64,000 nucleotides of DNA, from positions 3,472,001-3,536,000 of the forward strand of contig NZ_CP085636.1 in assembly GCF_027571385.1 (NCBI RefSeq), written 5' to 3'. Within the stretch, counting starts at the first letter, position 1. Each line of letters begins with the position of its first letter. The notes beneath the pieces were generated by a model, which had not been told where the DNA came from, did no database searches, and saw only the letters and a program-made list of their open reading frames with translations. This stretch comes from Shewanella sp. MTB7 (GTDB lineage: Bacteria; Pseudomonadota; Gammaproteobacteria; Enterobacterales; Shewanellaceae). Positions 44,536 to 54,900 of this stretch are shown here, piece after piece. Made by a program: the position numbers and the translations under genes.

Positions 44536-47500
44536 TTAGTCGATATTACAAACAAAGCCCCAATCCGTGCTGGATGAGCTTGGCTTAGCATTTGTCCACC
44601 AAAGTGCACTAAACACAGCCGTTTCATCCTTCATCTTATCGCCGCCAGCAGCATGACTAGGGTTACCTTGCCAATCTGTTTGCGGGAAATTAGGGTATGC
44701 AGACACAGTGCTGGCATCAATACCAGCATCGCTGCATAAGTCAGAACTTGGCGGAGTGGTATCCCCACAGCCAGAGCCGGTTGGATCGAGTTCACACTCA
44801 TCAGGCAGCGTGTCACCAGATTGACCGAAGTCATAAGTCACACCATCAAAAGTCACAGTGAAATTTGATGGCATAGACACAGGTAGGTAATACTTAATGG
44901 TGCCGCCGAAATCTGCGCCGGGAGCGATAGACTTGTAACTAGGCAGTGTAAAACGCACACGGTGGAAATCGTTTTCAAGTCCTCCGACGTTACCAGAAGC
45001 AACATTTGAACCATCAGTGATCACCGTTAAGTTCATCCCTGATTGGTCGCTAATTTGAGCAGAGGTTGACGTTGAGATATCAAACTCAAACACAGCACCG
45101 CCCGGAATCGTACTTTGGCTGTTATTTCTGATCGTCAGCGTAGGCGTAATTGGGTAATTACTATCACCGACCTTATATCCTGATAAACTTGCGCTCAATG
45201 TTAAGGTGTTTGCCAAAGCAGGAGAATTACTCACACTGTTACCATAAGGCGCAGCTGCAGCAAATTTATCGTAGGCAATTGTCGTCATCGTCTCACCGAT
45301 AAAGTACTCACCTTGGCCACTGTTTCGTTCTGGATACCAGTCAAAATCACCCGCAAGTTCCCAGAACATCACCCCACCAATGCCCTGATCGACAACATAC
45401 TGGACTTTAGTGTTCATCGCTTGTTCATCTTCAGTCGACAAATACACTTGCTTAGTTGGGTTCCATAACCATGATGACTGAGCCACATTATCGTAGTGAC
45501 GCTCATAGGTGCCGGTAAGCTTATCAGCCGGATCATTAACAGGATCTAAACCGTAACTAGCCAAATAACTTCCGTTAATTCCTTGCTCTAAGTTTTTCGC
45601 ATGCCACATAGGGTTAGAGCCTGCAAACATCTCATTGCCCTCTTTATCTAGATCATGCCAAAGGTTATCTATTCCCTGTGCGCCATAGCCACAGTTATTA
45701 TCTCCTTCACCCGTCCCAACAGGGCAACTTGCTTGATCTGGCAATGCTGCTTTGCCCCACAGACCATTGGTTCCACCGGTTACGCCCTGCCAACCGCGAG
45801 TATAGTAAGGCAGGCCTATATTGATACGGCCCGCTGGCATAGCACCACGGAAATAATGGTAAGCCCAATCAGTATTGAGATATCCTATTCCGCCGTATTG
45901 CGCGGTTGAATATACATCCCAAAATGCAAGTTCTGCATCTTCACCCGTATCATAAAGCGCAGCATTGTGACCAACGAAGTCATTCCATGCCCCATGCAGG
46001 TCATAGCTCATGATGTTGACGTAGTCGAGGAAGCGCGACATCTGATAGGCTTCCATACCACGAAGCAGATAACCTGAAGCAGGTGCTGCAACCGTTAGCA
46101 TGTAATGCTTACCGTCTTGCTTACTGGCAGTATCGAGTTTTTCACGCAATGTTTTCATCAACAGATCATATTGAGCAAACAAGGTCGCTCTTAAGGGATC
46201 TGCCACAGCAAAGTCATCAGGGTTACCTGACTTTGCCATAGAAGTTGCATACTCATAGTCGATATCTGCACCATCGAAACCATAAGTGCGAAGAAAAGCC
46301 ACCACAGAGTCGGCGAAGGTATTAATCCCAGTTTGTGTCTTGGTCATTTCATAGAAACCACCACTGGCGACACGAACACCGTTATCATCAAAATAACCGC
46401 CCGTTTCTGCCCAGCCACCAATTGAGATTAAGGTTTTAACTTGTGGATGTTGCTTCTTAAACTTATTAAGCAGGTTAAAATGTCCCTGATAGTTATATTC
46501 AGAATCCATTTCAGCACCAATGACACCGTCCCATGTCATACCCGTAGCCGGGTTTTCTACATTATTCGGATCACCGACAGACACCTTATTGTCACCATCT
46601 ACATGGGCAAAGGCATAGTTAATATGGGTGATTTTGTCCCAAGGAATATCATTGACTAAATAGCTAGGTTGTCCATTTGTGCCATTGCGCCAAGAAGTAA
46701 AATAACCGATGACGCGACGTGCATGATCTGCGCCCATCTTCTCACGTCCAGTTTCATCATAAATATCACAATAAACCGAATCACCTTCTAATCCATCAGG
46801 TCGACACACTTCATGGCTAGTCGGTCTGTCACCGACATAACCTACAATTGCACTTGAAAGCACGCTTGCCCCTAAGTTGTCTGTCACCTCAACAGTGATT
46901 GAAAGGGAGCCTGCTTCCAGAGCCGTATACAGCATCGAATACGGTGCTAAAGTATCGGTTTCAACCAGTAAACCATTAACATAGAAACTGACACTGGTCA
47001 CATCACCATCACTGTCTTGTGCCGTAGCACTCACGGTTAACTCACCATTTACTGGCAGGGTAAAATTAGCAATTGGTGCAGTGAGCTGCACACTTGGTAA
47101 TTGATTCGCCGCAATGACACTCACATTGACAATCTCCGAGACAGCGCTGTCATTTTGAATGTCATATGCACGTGACTGGAGTGTATGATTGCCTACTGCT
47201 AATGCAGTCCAACTAAACTCATAGGGAGAGCTTAGATCTGTCTGAGCCACAACCCCGTCAACAAGCAATTCAACCTTAGAGATACTATCTCCAAGGTCAG
47301 GATCTGAAGCACTTGTAGTAACAGTTAAAACATCATCCTCAATGACAACGCTGTCATTTTCGGGTGAAATAATTAAGGCTACTGGTATTTGATTTTGACT
47401 ATTGGTAACGACAAGGGTAACGCTCTTTTCAGTAGAAGCGCCTTTGTTATCCGTGGCTGTTGCCTTAATGACTACGCTGCCTAGTTGATCGGCAATCCAT

Positions 47501-47688
47501 GGGCTTGTGACGACAAGAGCGTTCGCTGTCCATATCAAGCTTTCAACAGTTCCGTCTATATCAGCAGCTTCAGCATTAAGCACAACTGCATCATTAAGGT
47601 TAATAGCACTGCCAGTTTGAGGCGAAATGATATTGACTGTTGGCAATTGATTAGAACCGCCATCACATTGACCTAACCCTTCCCACAC
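44536..47688 (-). CDS. Multidomain GH18 chitinase, main part (reading frame broken near the 5' end)
   Basis: Secreted chitinase body of about 1050 residues. In order: the end of an N-terminal CBM5/12 (VWEGLGQCDGG), three Ig/cadherin-like modules each starting NQ(L/I)P (about residues 18-290), the GH18 barrel with VIGYFTSWRNG and catalytic DGADIDYEY (Glu codon 46252-46254), the substrate-site NIMSYDLHGAWNDF and GVMFWELAGDFDW, then a beta-rich C-terminal module and a terminal chitin-binding-like module (ALWWTNAKPSSSSTDWG). The given start is a non-ATG codon in mid-domain. The true N-terminus, with the signal peptide, lies in the overlapping -1 frame at 47673-47921. As read, the gene is interrupted: pseudogene, sequencing error or recoding. 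Confidence 0.88.
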   Translation of the reverse strand: MWEGLGQCDGGSNQLPTVNIISPQTGSAINLNDAVVLNAEAADIDGTVESLIWTANALVVTSPWIADQLGSVVIKATATDNKGASTEKSVTLVVTNSQNQIPVALIISPENDSVVIEDDVLTVTTSASDPDLGDSISKVELLVDGVVAQTDLSSPYEFSWTALAVGNHTLQSRAYDIQNDSAVSEIVNVSVIAANQLPSVQLTAPIANFTLPVNGELTVSATAQDSDGDVTSVSFYVNGLLVETDTLAPYSMLYTALEAGSLSITVEVTDNLGASVLSSAIVGYVGDRPTSHEVCRPDGLEGDSVYCDIYDETGREKMGADHARRVIGYFTSWRNGTNGQPSYLVNDIPWDKITHINYAFAHVDGDNKVSVGDPNNVENPATGMTWDGVIGAEMDSEYNYQGHFNLLNKFKKQHPQVKTLISIGGWAETGGYFDDNGVRVASGGFYEMTKTQTGINTFADSVVAFLRTYGFDGADIDYEYATSMAKSGNPDDFAVADPLRATLFAQYDLLMKTLREKLDTASKQDGKHYMLTVAAPASGYLLRGMEAYQMSRFLDYVNIMSYDLHGAWNDFVGHNAALYDTGEDAELAFWDVYSTAQYGGIGYLNTDWAYHYFRGAMPAGRINIGLPYYTRGWQGVTGGTNGLWGKAALPDQASCPVGTGEGDNNCGYGAQGIDNLWHDLDKEGNEMFAGSNPMWHAKNLEQGINGSYLASYGLDPVNDPADKLTGTYERHYDNVAQSSWLWNPTKQVYLSTEDEQAMNTKVQYVVDQGIGGVMFWELAGDFDWYPERNSGQGEYFIGETMTTIAYDKFAAAAPYGNSVSNSPALANTLTLSASLSGYKVGDSNYPITPTLTIRNNSQSTIPGGAVFEFDISTSTSAQISDQSGMNLTVITDGSNVASGNVGGLENDFHRVRFTLPSYKSIAPGADFGGTIKYYLPVSMPSNFTVTFDGVTYDFGQSGDTLPDECELDPTGSGCGDTTPPSSDLCSDAGIDASTVSAYPNFPQTDWQGNPSHAAGGDKMKDETAVFSALWWTNAKPSSSSTDWGFVCNID

Positions 47689-47921
47689 TCCCCACTCTTC
47701 AGCACTTGCTGGGGACTCATTGGTCGTCCACCACTTTGATACAAGCTATTACTTTGGGTGACTTGGGTAGTATTGGCATAAACCATATCGGCTGACCAAG
47801 GTGCGACCCCTTGGCAATCGACTGCGTAGGCTTGGCTCATCATCCCTTGGCTTATCAAGGTTGAACTAATGATTAAAGCAAGGCGTTGTCGCCTGCTAAA
47901 ATATGCAATTTTATTACTCAT
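47673..47921 (-). pseudogene. 5' fragment of the GH18 chitinase (signal peptide plus half a CBM5/12)
   Basis: The 82-residue frame starts with a signal peptide (LALIISSTLISQG, ending SQAYA) and the opening of a CBM5/12 (CQGVAPWSADMVYANTTQV, SNSLYQ). It then reads out of frame to a stop. From 47737 downward, the neighbouring frame instead gives KWWTTNESPASAEEWGVWEG, the exact continuation of the module. The switch falls at an AAA run (plus-strand TTT 47735-47737) and needs one extra base, or a -1 slip. Together the parts would give a complete secreted chitinase of about 1125 residues. Confidence 0.85.
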
Positions 47922-48331
47922 GGCATTATTCCTATTATTATTTAGTTATACCGAATAACCTAAATATAGAGACCACTAACTCACAACATAACCACAAAGG
48001 AAAAAACATCGGTCTTATTAATCTACACATAAAACATAGGCTTGGTTATTATTTTATTATATTAATACTGAACAGACTTATAACTTGAATAATTTTATTC
48101 ATATAAATCAATTGGTAACAAAGTACAAAACAGTCTAGATTATTTATTCATATTTATTAGATTAACAAGCAAAAAGCTTTTTTCATTCTGTTATTTATTA
48201 AAAATAATACATCTTGACTAACCCATTGTTTATTAATGTTCTGGGGATATAAGCCTATACATCTTGTTTCTTTACCCCTGTAAAATGATATAATTCATGC
48301 TGTTTAAAATCGCATAACCTTAGGTTACCGT
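47922..48331. other. AT-rich intergenic region upstream of the chitinase
   Basis: A 410-base, very AT-rich spacer between the divergent chitinase and thioesterase genes. It should hold both promoters. Short frames here have no ribosome binding site or protein-like composition. I see no repeat or RNA gene. Confidence 0.5.
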
Positions 48332-48757
48332 ATGCCACTAGCTCACTCGCCAAATACTCGCTCAGATACTATGAACGCACGAATTAAAAATTCTGAAGCC
48401 AGAGTTATCAAAGCTATCTTTCCCTCCATTACTAACCACCACAACACGCTATTTGGCGGTGAAGCATTAGCCTGGATGGATGAAACTGCATTTATCGCGG
48501 CAACACGTTTCTGTCGTAAGCCTTTAGTCACTGTCAGCTCAGATAGAATCGACTTCAAAAAAGCGATCCCAGCAGGCAGTTTAGCCGAAATAATTGCCAA
48601 TGTGATACATGTGGGTAACACCTCACTTAAAGTTGAGGTCAATATCTATGTCGAAGATATGTATCAAGATTTACGTGAGCATGCGATCAGAGGAGTATTT
48701 ACCTTCGTTGCCGTAGACGAAAATAGGCAAGCAACAAAAGTTTGGACTCAGGAATAG
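48332..48757 (+). CDS. Acyl-CoA thioesterase, hotdog fold (YciA/BFIT-like)
   Basis: Hydrolyses acyl-CoA to free acid and CoA. The 141-residue protein has the hotdog signature NTLFGGEALAWMDETAFIAA with catalytic Asp, then VSSDRIDFKKAIPAGSLAEI and HVGNTSLKVEVNIYVE. Starts at 48332 or 13 codons later (48371) are both possible; neither has a clear ribosome binding site. The substrate range is not readable. A long hairpin follows the stop. Confidence 0.87.
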   Translation: MPLAHSPNTRSDTMNARIKNSEARVIKAIFPSITNHHNTLFGGEALAWMDETAFIAATRFCRKPLVTVSSDRIDFKKAIPAGSLAEIIANVIHVGNTSLKVEVNIYVEDMYQDLREHAIRGVFTFVAVDENRQATKVWTQE

Positions 48758-48766
48758 CCAATAAAA

Positions 48767-48810
48767 AGCTAAGTAGTGGTTGCTTGATGTAACTGCTATT
48801 TAGCTCTCAT
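48767..48810 (+). terminator. Hairpin terminator after the thioesterase gene
   Basis: AGCTAAGTAG and CTATTTAGCT (with G-U pairs) form a long stem within 48767-48805, followed by CTCATTTT. Confidence 0.55.
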
Positions 48811-48994
48811 TTTCCTTGCTCAGCCCATTATTTCTTAATTTTAATATCGTCAGTCAAAATCATTAGACTTAAGTCTAACAAAGCGAATTTAAACACAAAA
48901 ATTTGCCAACAAATGATAAAGCGATAGGATAAATTACCTTTTTTCTGTTACATTGGCTTAATCTTCACGCGCAACGAACATAATTATAAAAGCC

Positions 48995-49654
48995 ATGAAG
49001 CTAGAAAATTTAAATATAATCATCGCCGATGATCACCCACTATTTCGCAATGCACTTCGTCAGGCATTAAGTAAAGCTTTTGTTGATACCCAATGGTTTG
49101 AAGCAGATAGCGCCGATGCTCTCCAACGTCTACTTGAAAAAGCAGATATTGAATATGACTTGGTCATGTTAGATCTACAGATGCCCGGATCCCACGGCTA
49201 TTCGACTTTGATCCATCTTCGTACTCATTATCCAGAGCTCCCCGTCGTCGTTATCTCAGCCCACGAGGACAATATCACCATTAGTCGCGCTGTACATTAC
49301 GGTAGTGCAGGATTTATCCCTAAATCGTCATCAATGGAGACCCTTGAAGCCGCATTAACCTCGGTACTATATGGTGATATTTGGTTACCTGCCGACGTCG
49401 AGATACAAGAGATTGAAGAGGATGCTACGGCGCTTATCGCCAGCAAGCTTTCAGATCTGACCCCGCAGCAATACAAAGTTCTGCAGATGTTTGCCGAGGG
49501 GCTTTTGAATAAGCAGATCGCCTATGATTTAGGCGTATCTGAAGCAACCATTAAAGCTCACGCTACTGCCATATTTCGCAAACTGGGTGTACGTAATCGC
49601 ACCCAAGCGGTGATATCACTGCAACAATTAGAGATGGAAAAAGTAGAGCTTTAA
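48995..49654 (+). CDS. crbR: LuxR-family response regulator, CrbR-like
   Basis: NarL/FixJ-type regulator of 219 residues: receiver domain with ADDHPLFRNA, phospho-acceptor Asp60 (VMLDLQMPG), Lys in FIPKSSS, and a LuxR helix-turn-helix at about 150-210 (LTPQQYKVLQMFAEGLLNKQ, EATIKAHATAIFRKLGV). In Vibrio and Pseudomonas the CrbS sensor and a regulator of this type turn on acs. The matching CrbS-like sensor and acs lie 2-7 kb away here, so the pairing is inferred from content and place, not shown. Confidence 0.85.
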   Translation: MKLENLNIIIADDHPLFRNALRQALSKAFVDTQWFEADSADALQRLLEKADIEYDLVMLDLQMPGSHGYSTLIHLRTHYPELPVVVISAHEDNITISRAVHYGSAGFIPKSSSMETLEAALTSVLYGDIWLPADVEIQEIEEDATALIASKLSDLTPQQYKVLQMFAEGLLNKQIAYDLGVSEATIKAHATAIFRKLGVRNRTQAVISLQQLEMEKVEL

Positions 49655-49675
49655 CTTCAATACTGTTTTTATATT

Positions 49676-49710
49676 AAATAAGCCAATCATATGAGCGGCT
49701 TATTGTTTAT
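49676..49710 (+). terminator. Likely terminator after the response regulator
   Basis: AATAAGCC (49677-49684) pairs with GGCTTATT (49697-49704), then GTTTAT. The loop is 12 bases and the T tract short. Confidence 0.55.
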
Positions 49711-49734
49711 CAAACATATCAACATCGACGTAAA

Positions 49735-51024
49735 CTAACGGAAATTCTCCATCATGCGATAATACATCATTCCCATGGCCATCCCTTGATTACCAAGCCA
49801 CTCTCCGACTGGCAAGCGAATATGTTTCATGTCGGCAAATAACTCAAACTCTGTCAGGCTACCAATAATAGCATTTGCCATGATCTCTCCCATTATATGA
49901 GATGTTGCCACTCCATGACCCGAGTATCCCTGACAATAAAATACATTGGGTGACACTTTACCCAACTGTGGAATTCTATTAACTACGATGCCAGCCATTC
50001 CGGTCCATTCAAACTCAATTTCTATTCCCTTCAAACGCGGAAAAGTGCGTTCGATACCCGGGCGTAACTCCTTGGCAAGATCTTTTGAGTTTCGACCAGA
50101 ATAGTTAGTTCCACCGCCAAACATCAATCGATGATCAGCCGTCATCCTAAAGTAATCCAGCACGAAACGACTGTCATATACAGCAACATCATGAGGATTG
50201 AGCACATTAACCACTTCTGGTGTCAGCTTAACCGTCGCACAGTTCCCCAAAGAGGCAGGAAACAACATACCGCTTAGCTTATTTCTTGCTAGCTTATGGT
50301 AGGCATTTCCAGCCAACAAAATGCTGTTAGCCGTAATCGATCCATGAGCAGTTTTGACCGTAGGTAACACACCATCTGTAATATCTAAAACAGGCGAATT
50401 CTCAAAAATAACTGCACCGAGGCTCTCAGCTGCCCTCACCTCACCAAGACACAAATTCACCGAATGTAAATGCATATTTCGCTTATTCAGCAAACCACCA
50501 TGATAAAGTGGTGTTTCCAGATATTCAGGAATGTCCTTTTTAGTGATCAAAGAGACTTTATCACCCATGCCACGTTCAACAGCTTCATCAAACGTTGCTT
50601 TCATCTCATTCATATGTGTAGGTTTATAAGCAGTATGAAGATGACCAAACTTTAAATCACAATCAATTTTATACTTGCTGACACGAGACTTAATGATCTC
50701 ATGGCCTCGCCAACGAAGATCCCAAACAAACTTTTCAGCTTCTATGCCTAACTTGTTAATCAACTGCTTGGTCATGGCTTTGTCGCCAGATAAGCTGCCT
50801 GTTACTTGGCCACCATTTCGTCCTGTCGCCCCCCAACCTATTTTATTTGCCTCTACAATCGCGACCTTAAAGCCTTTTTCAGCCAGCTCCACTGCTGTTG
50901 CCACCCCAGTGAAACCTCCACCCACGATCACCACATCGACTCGATATTCGCCCTCCAATCTTGGATATTGAGTTTCATTATTAATCGTTGCGTTATAGTA
51001 GGAATTACACCTTGGTTCTGGCAT
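49735..51024 (-). CDS. FAD-dependent amine oxidoreductase (DAO / PuuB-like)
   Basis: A 429-residue flavoprotein of the D-amino-acid oxidase superfamily. The dinucleotide-binding motif VVIVGGGFTGVATA lies near residue 31, then GWGATGRNGGQVTG, and the C-terminal FYCQGYSGHGVATSHIMGE. The RNGGQ segment and length are like gamma-glutamylputrescine oxidase PuuB and related glycine/sarcosine-type oxidases; the substrate is not certain. It stands alone on the minus strand, with no puu neighbours in view. Confidence 0.87.
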   Translation of the reverse strand: MPEPRCNSYYNATINNETQYPRLEGEYRVDVVIVGGGFTGVATAVELAEKGFKVAIVEANKIGWGATGRNGGQVTGSLSGDKAMTKQLINKLGIEAEKFVWDLRWRGHEIIKSRVSKYKIDCDLKFGHLHTAYKPTHMNEMKATFDEAVERGMGDKVSLITKKDIPEYLETPLYHGGLLNKRNMHLHSVNLCLGEVRAAESLGAVIFENSPVLDITDGVLPTVKTAHGSITANSILLAGNAYHKLARNKLSGMLFPASLGNCATVKLTPEVVNVLNPHDVAVYDSRFVLDYFRMTADHRLMFGGGTNYSGRNSKDLAKELRPGIERTFPRLKGIEIEFEWTGMAGIVVNRIPQLGKVSPNVFYCQGYSGHGVATSHIMGEIMANAIIGSLTEFELFADMKHIRLPVGEWLGNQGMAMGMMYYRMMENFR

Positions 51025-51300
51025 CTACTGTCTCCGTTTGCATGTAAACAACAAATCTAATGTTTTATATTTTTTACACATCAGATTGTTGAGTATATAG
51101 ACTGATAATTAGACGTCAATTGTAAAATAGTAGTTATTTAAACAGTTTCTAATGATTACATTTTAGAATAGACCGAGAAACATAGATAATAGCTAGAGGG
51201 ACTGGTACATGTGGTAATTTATATTTTACACTCTAAAAGAAAGAGCCTTAACGAATCTTCCGCTTTAGTCAAGCTCCAAGTCTCCTAGGAGCTCTCCTAT

Positions 51301-51933
51301 TTAGCTCGCCTTCCAATGCGCCTTAATGAGTTGAGTTTTTCCATCGAAGAGTGTCACCTCAAACAGATCATCAAGGTTAACCACACCAACCCCCTTTGGC
51401 GTGCCAGTCATGACTATATCCCCATCTTGTAGACTCATAAAAGTGGTTATCTCCGTTAAGATCAGCTCAGGAGAGTTCATCATCAAACCGATATGACCCA
51501 CCTGAACTTGAACGCCATTGATAGACAGCTCAAAATTCAGTTCATCACTAATCTTGTCGATTTCCACAAAATCACTAAACACGGCTGAGCCGTCAAATGC
51601 TTTAGCTCTCTCCCAGGGTAAACTTTTGGCTTTGAGCTCACTTTGCAGCGTTCGTTTAGTCAAATCAAGCCCAATACCTACAGCCACAAATTGACCTTGT
51701 TCGAACAAAAAACAGAGCTCAGTTTCATAATGAATAGTCTCATGATGAAAACTGATTAGGTTTGTTGAAATGGCTGAGTTTGGTTTAATAAACAAAAGCA
51801 TATCTTCAGGTATTTCATTACCAAGCTCCTTAATGTGCTCCACATAATTGCGTCCAACACAAACCAGTTTAAAAGGAGTCACGGTTCGTTGACTAACCGT
51901 CAAGGTATTAATTTTCATAGCGTTACTTGCCAT
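51301..51933 (-). CDS. Fumarylacetoacetate hydrolase family protein
   Basis: FAH-fold metal enzyme of 210 residues, the short form seen in FAHD1/YcgM (acylpyruvate hydrolase or oxaloacetate decarboxylase activity in relatives). Motifs: CVGRNYVEHIKELGNE, LFIKPNSAIS, metal ligands in HYETELCFLFE, and IVMTGTPKGVGVV. It starts four bases after the crbS stop, so it is co-transcribed with the sensor kinase. That link to carboxylate sensing is unusual. ATG 51918 is an alternative start. Confidence 0.9.
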   Translation of the reverse strand: MASNAMKINTLTVSQRTVTPFKLVCVGRNYVEHIKELGNEIPEDMLLFIKPNSAISTNLISFHHETIHYETELCFLFEQGQFVAVGIGLDLTKRTLQSELKAKSLPWERAKAFDGSAVFSDFVEIDKISDELNFELSINGVQVQVGHIGLMMNSPELILTEITTFMSLQDGDIVMTGTPKGVGVVNLDDLFEVTLFDGKTQLIKAHWKAS

Positions 51934-51937
51934 CGTA

Positions 51938-54900
51938 TTACTTAATCAAGCTCGAAATAAGCGCCCTTAATGCCGCGGGCTTAACCATCTTGGCCATGTA
52001 ATGATAGCCCTGACGGTTAACATCATCGACCAGCGTTTTATTGGTATTTGCGGTGATCAAAATACCGGGTAAATGACTGCCGTATAAGCCTCTAATGGCA
52101 TTCATGGCGTCCATTCCATTTTGGCCATCATCAAGATGATAGTCTGCAAGTACAATATCAGGCGCCACCCCTTTAAGCCCTAGTTTAATTCTCGCATCGG
52201 CCAGATCTTTAGCGCAGATAACCTCACACTGCCAGCGACTCAATAAGCTCTCCAATCCGGCTAAAATAGCCTCTTCATTGTCAATACACAGCACCTTCAC
52301 CCCAGCTAAAGGTTGTAATAAACTGGGCGTTTTTTTCGGCAGTGGTTCATTTAATGCTTTACCTAAAGGTACACGGATGGAGAAGACTGAACCATGACCC
52401 AGTATGGATGTCACATAGATTTTATGATCCAATACTCGGCTTATGCGATCTGCAATGGCTAAACCTAAACCTAAACCACTAACGCTATTGCTGGCTGGAT
52501 TATCAAGTCGTTTAAACTCCTTAAAGATCTCTTTAGTTTCGGCTTCATCGATACCGCAGCCAGTGTCGAGCACTTGGATCTCCAGCTCATCACCTCTGTG
52601 TCTACAACCAAATAACACTCGATTCCCTCTGGCATAGCGGTAAGCATTAGTTAAGAAGTTTTGCAAAATACGTCTCAATAAACTGAGATCCGAATAAACA
52701 CTGGCACTACAAGGCACTATGCTAAAATCAATCTGACTGTCTTTAGCCATCGCCGTAAACTCAACACCTAAGCCATCAATCAAATCAGATACAGAGAAAT
52801 CCCGACGATTAACCTCAATCATGCCAGAGTCCAATTTTGATATGTCAAGCAGATCTGTGAGCAACTCTCCTGCGATTTTAAGTGAGCTATTAACATGAGA
52901 AAGTGTTGTTTTTCCCTCTTGATCCAAATTCGGATATTGGGATAAGGAAGCCGTAAACAAACGCGCAGCATTTAAAGGTTGCATTAAATCATGCCCTACG
53001 GCGGCTAAAAACCTACTTTTGGAAGCATTCGCCATCTCCTCTTGCGCTTTAGACTCGAGTAATTGACTGTTGAGCATGGCCAGCTCATAGGTACGCTCTT
53101 TTACTCTCGCCTCAAGCGTATCATTCATCTCTTGCAAGGCTTTTGCATGCTCACGGTACTGGGTTATATCGGTAAAGGTCATCACAAAACCACCACCAGG
53201 CATAGGATTACCTTGTATTTTTATCACTTTACCATCTTTGCGTTGTCGCTCAGACACATGGGCCGTACCATCTCGCATATGCTGTACTCGGGTATTCACC
53301 TTTTCTTCAATATCCCCCTCACCACAAAAGCCACGACTGGCATTAAAACGAACGACATCACTGATAGGCATTCCTTCTTGTAAAAAAGAGACAGGATATT
53401 GATATAACTCAGCGTACTTATAATTCCAGGCCACCAGATTAAGCTCTTTATCCACCACGCTCATCCCTTCATAGGCATGCTCAATTGCGCCTCTAAGCAT
53501 ATCTTGACTCAGGATAATTTTGGACGATGCCTCATCAACTAAGCTAAACACCTCATCAAGCGCCAGATCTCGACCCTGTTGTACTGAATCCATCACCAAT
53601 GATGCACTGGAAGCGCCAAGTACTCCGGCTAACATATGTTCGGTATGAGCCACCAACTCAGGCGGTGCAGATTTATGCCAACTATCGCTTTTTACCGCCT
53701 CTTCAGAAAAACGTGAAAAGCTTTCATAAGCGCGAGTTGGACTGACGAATCGACTTGCCAAGATCAATAGATCTTGTTGAGACACTGCCGCAGACTTACG
53801 AGTGTTGTTACTTTTTAAATTTCCAGGAGAAACAAATTCACTGGCTTGAATTCGCTCAACTACGCCAGCTCTGAACCAGATAGAGCCCAACATATAGCAA
53901 GCACAATTGGCCAGCAACGCCGTTAAAATATCACGGACATTGGGGTTTATTGATTCAAGCAGGGCAAAATCATTATTAAAAACACCAGCGGTATCACTCG
54001 CGCCTTTTAATAGAATGTAACACCAGAGGCCGAAGCCGACTGCCAATCCCATTAACACGCCAGAACGATTACCATGCTTCCAATACATGCCACCAATTAA
54101 CGCAGGTGCGAGCTGTGCAAAGGCGCCAAATGACAACATCCCCAGACCAGAAAGTGAATCACTGTCGATAAATGACAAGTAACTGAAATAACCTAACCCT
54201 AAGATAATAATAATGGAGAGCCGACGAGTGTTAAGCAGAAATTGAGAAAACTGGCTAAAATTCTTTTGTTTTATCTTACCTGTTCGCAGCATCACAGGTA
54301 CCAACCACTCGTTACTAACCATGACACTAATGGTCACTACCGCAACGATAACCATGCCCGTCGCTGCAGACAAAGTGCCCAGTAGAGCGATAACCGCAAC
54401 GATGGGTTGATCTAACGCTAAGGGGAGATTGATCACATAGGTATCTGCTGCAACACTATCACCTAAGATTATTTTTCCAGCTAACGCCAATGGCGCCACA
54501 AACAGTCCGAACAGGATCAAATAGATCGGAAATAACCAACGCGCTTTGAGCAAGGTTTTCTCGTCACTACATTCCACCATCATGACGTGAAATTGCCTTG
54601 GCATACACAGGAATGCAGCCATCCCAACTAACAGCTGTGGCATCAAGGACCCAATATTTAATTCAGGTGCACTGATTAAATCCCGTGCAGCGGCTTGCTG
54701 CCAAATATCATCAAACCCATCGAAGTAACCGAAGCTTATCACCACACCAATAATCAAAAATGCTGCCAGCTTAACGAGAGATTCAAAAGCGATAGCCAAC
54801 ATCATTCCCGGATTATGCTCGGTCGCGTCCAATTTACGCGTACCAAATAAAATCGCAAACATGGCCAAAATAGCAGTAATAATGAGCGACACCTTCGCGC

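Noticed and set aside
47730..47745. Programmed -1 frameshift site in the chitinase
   Set aside because: The AAA run is not a canonical X-XXY-YYZ slippery heptamer and no downstream pseudoknot is obvious; a simple indel or sequencing error is more likely.
47903..48088. 61-codon frame in the AT-rich spacer upstream of the chitinase
   Set aside because: Low-complexity translation and no ribosome binding site; it overlaps the chitinase signal-peptide region on the other strand.
51240..51300. Terminator after the FAH-family gene
   Set aside because: AGCTCC/GGAGCT can pair, but neither strand shows a T run; left unannotated.
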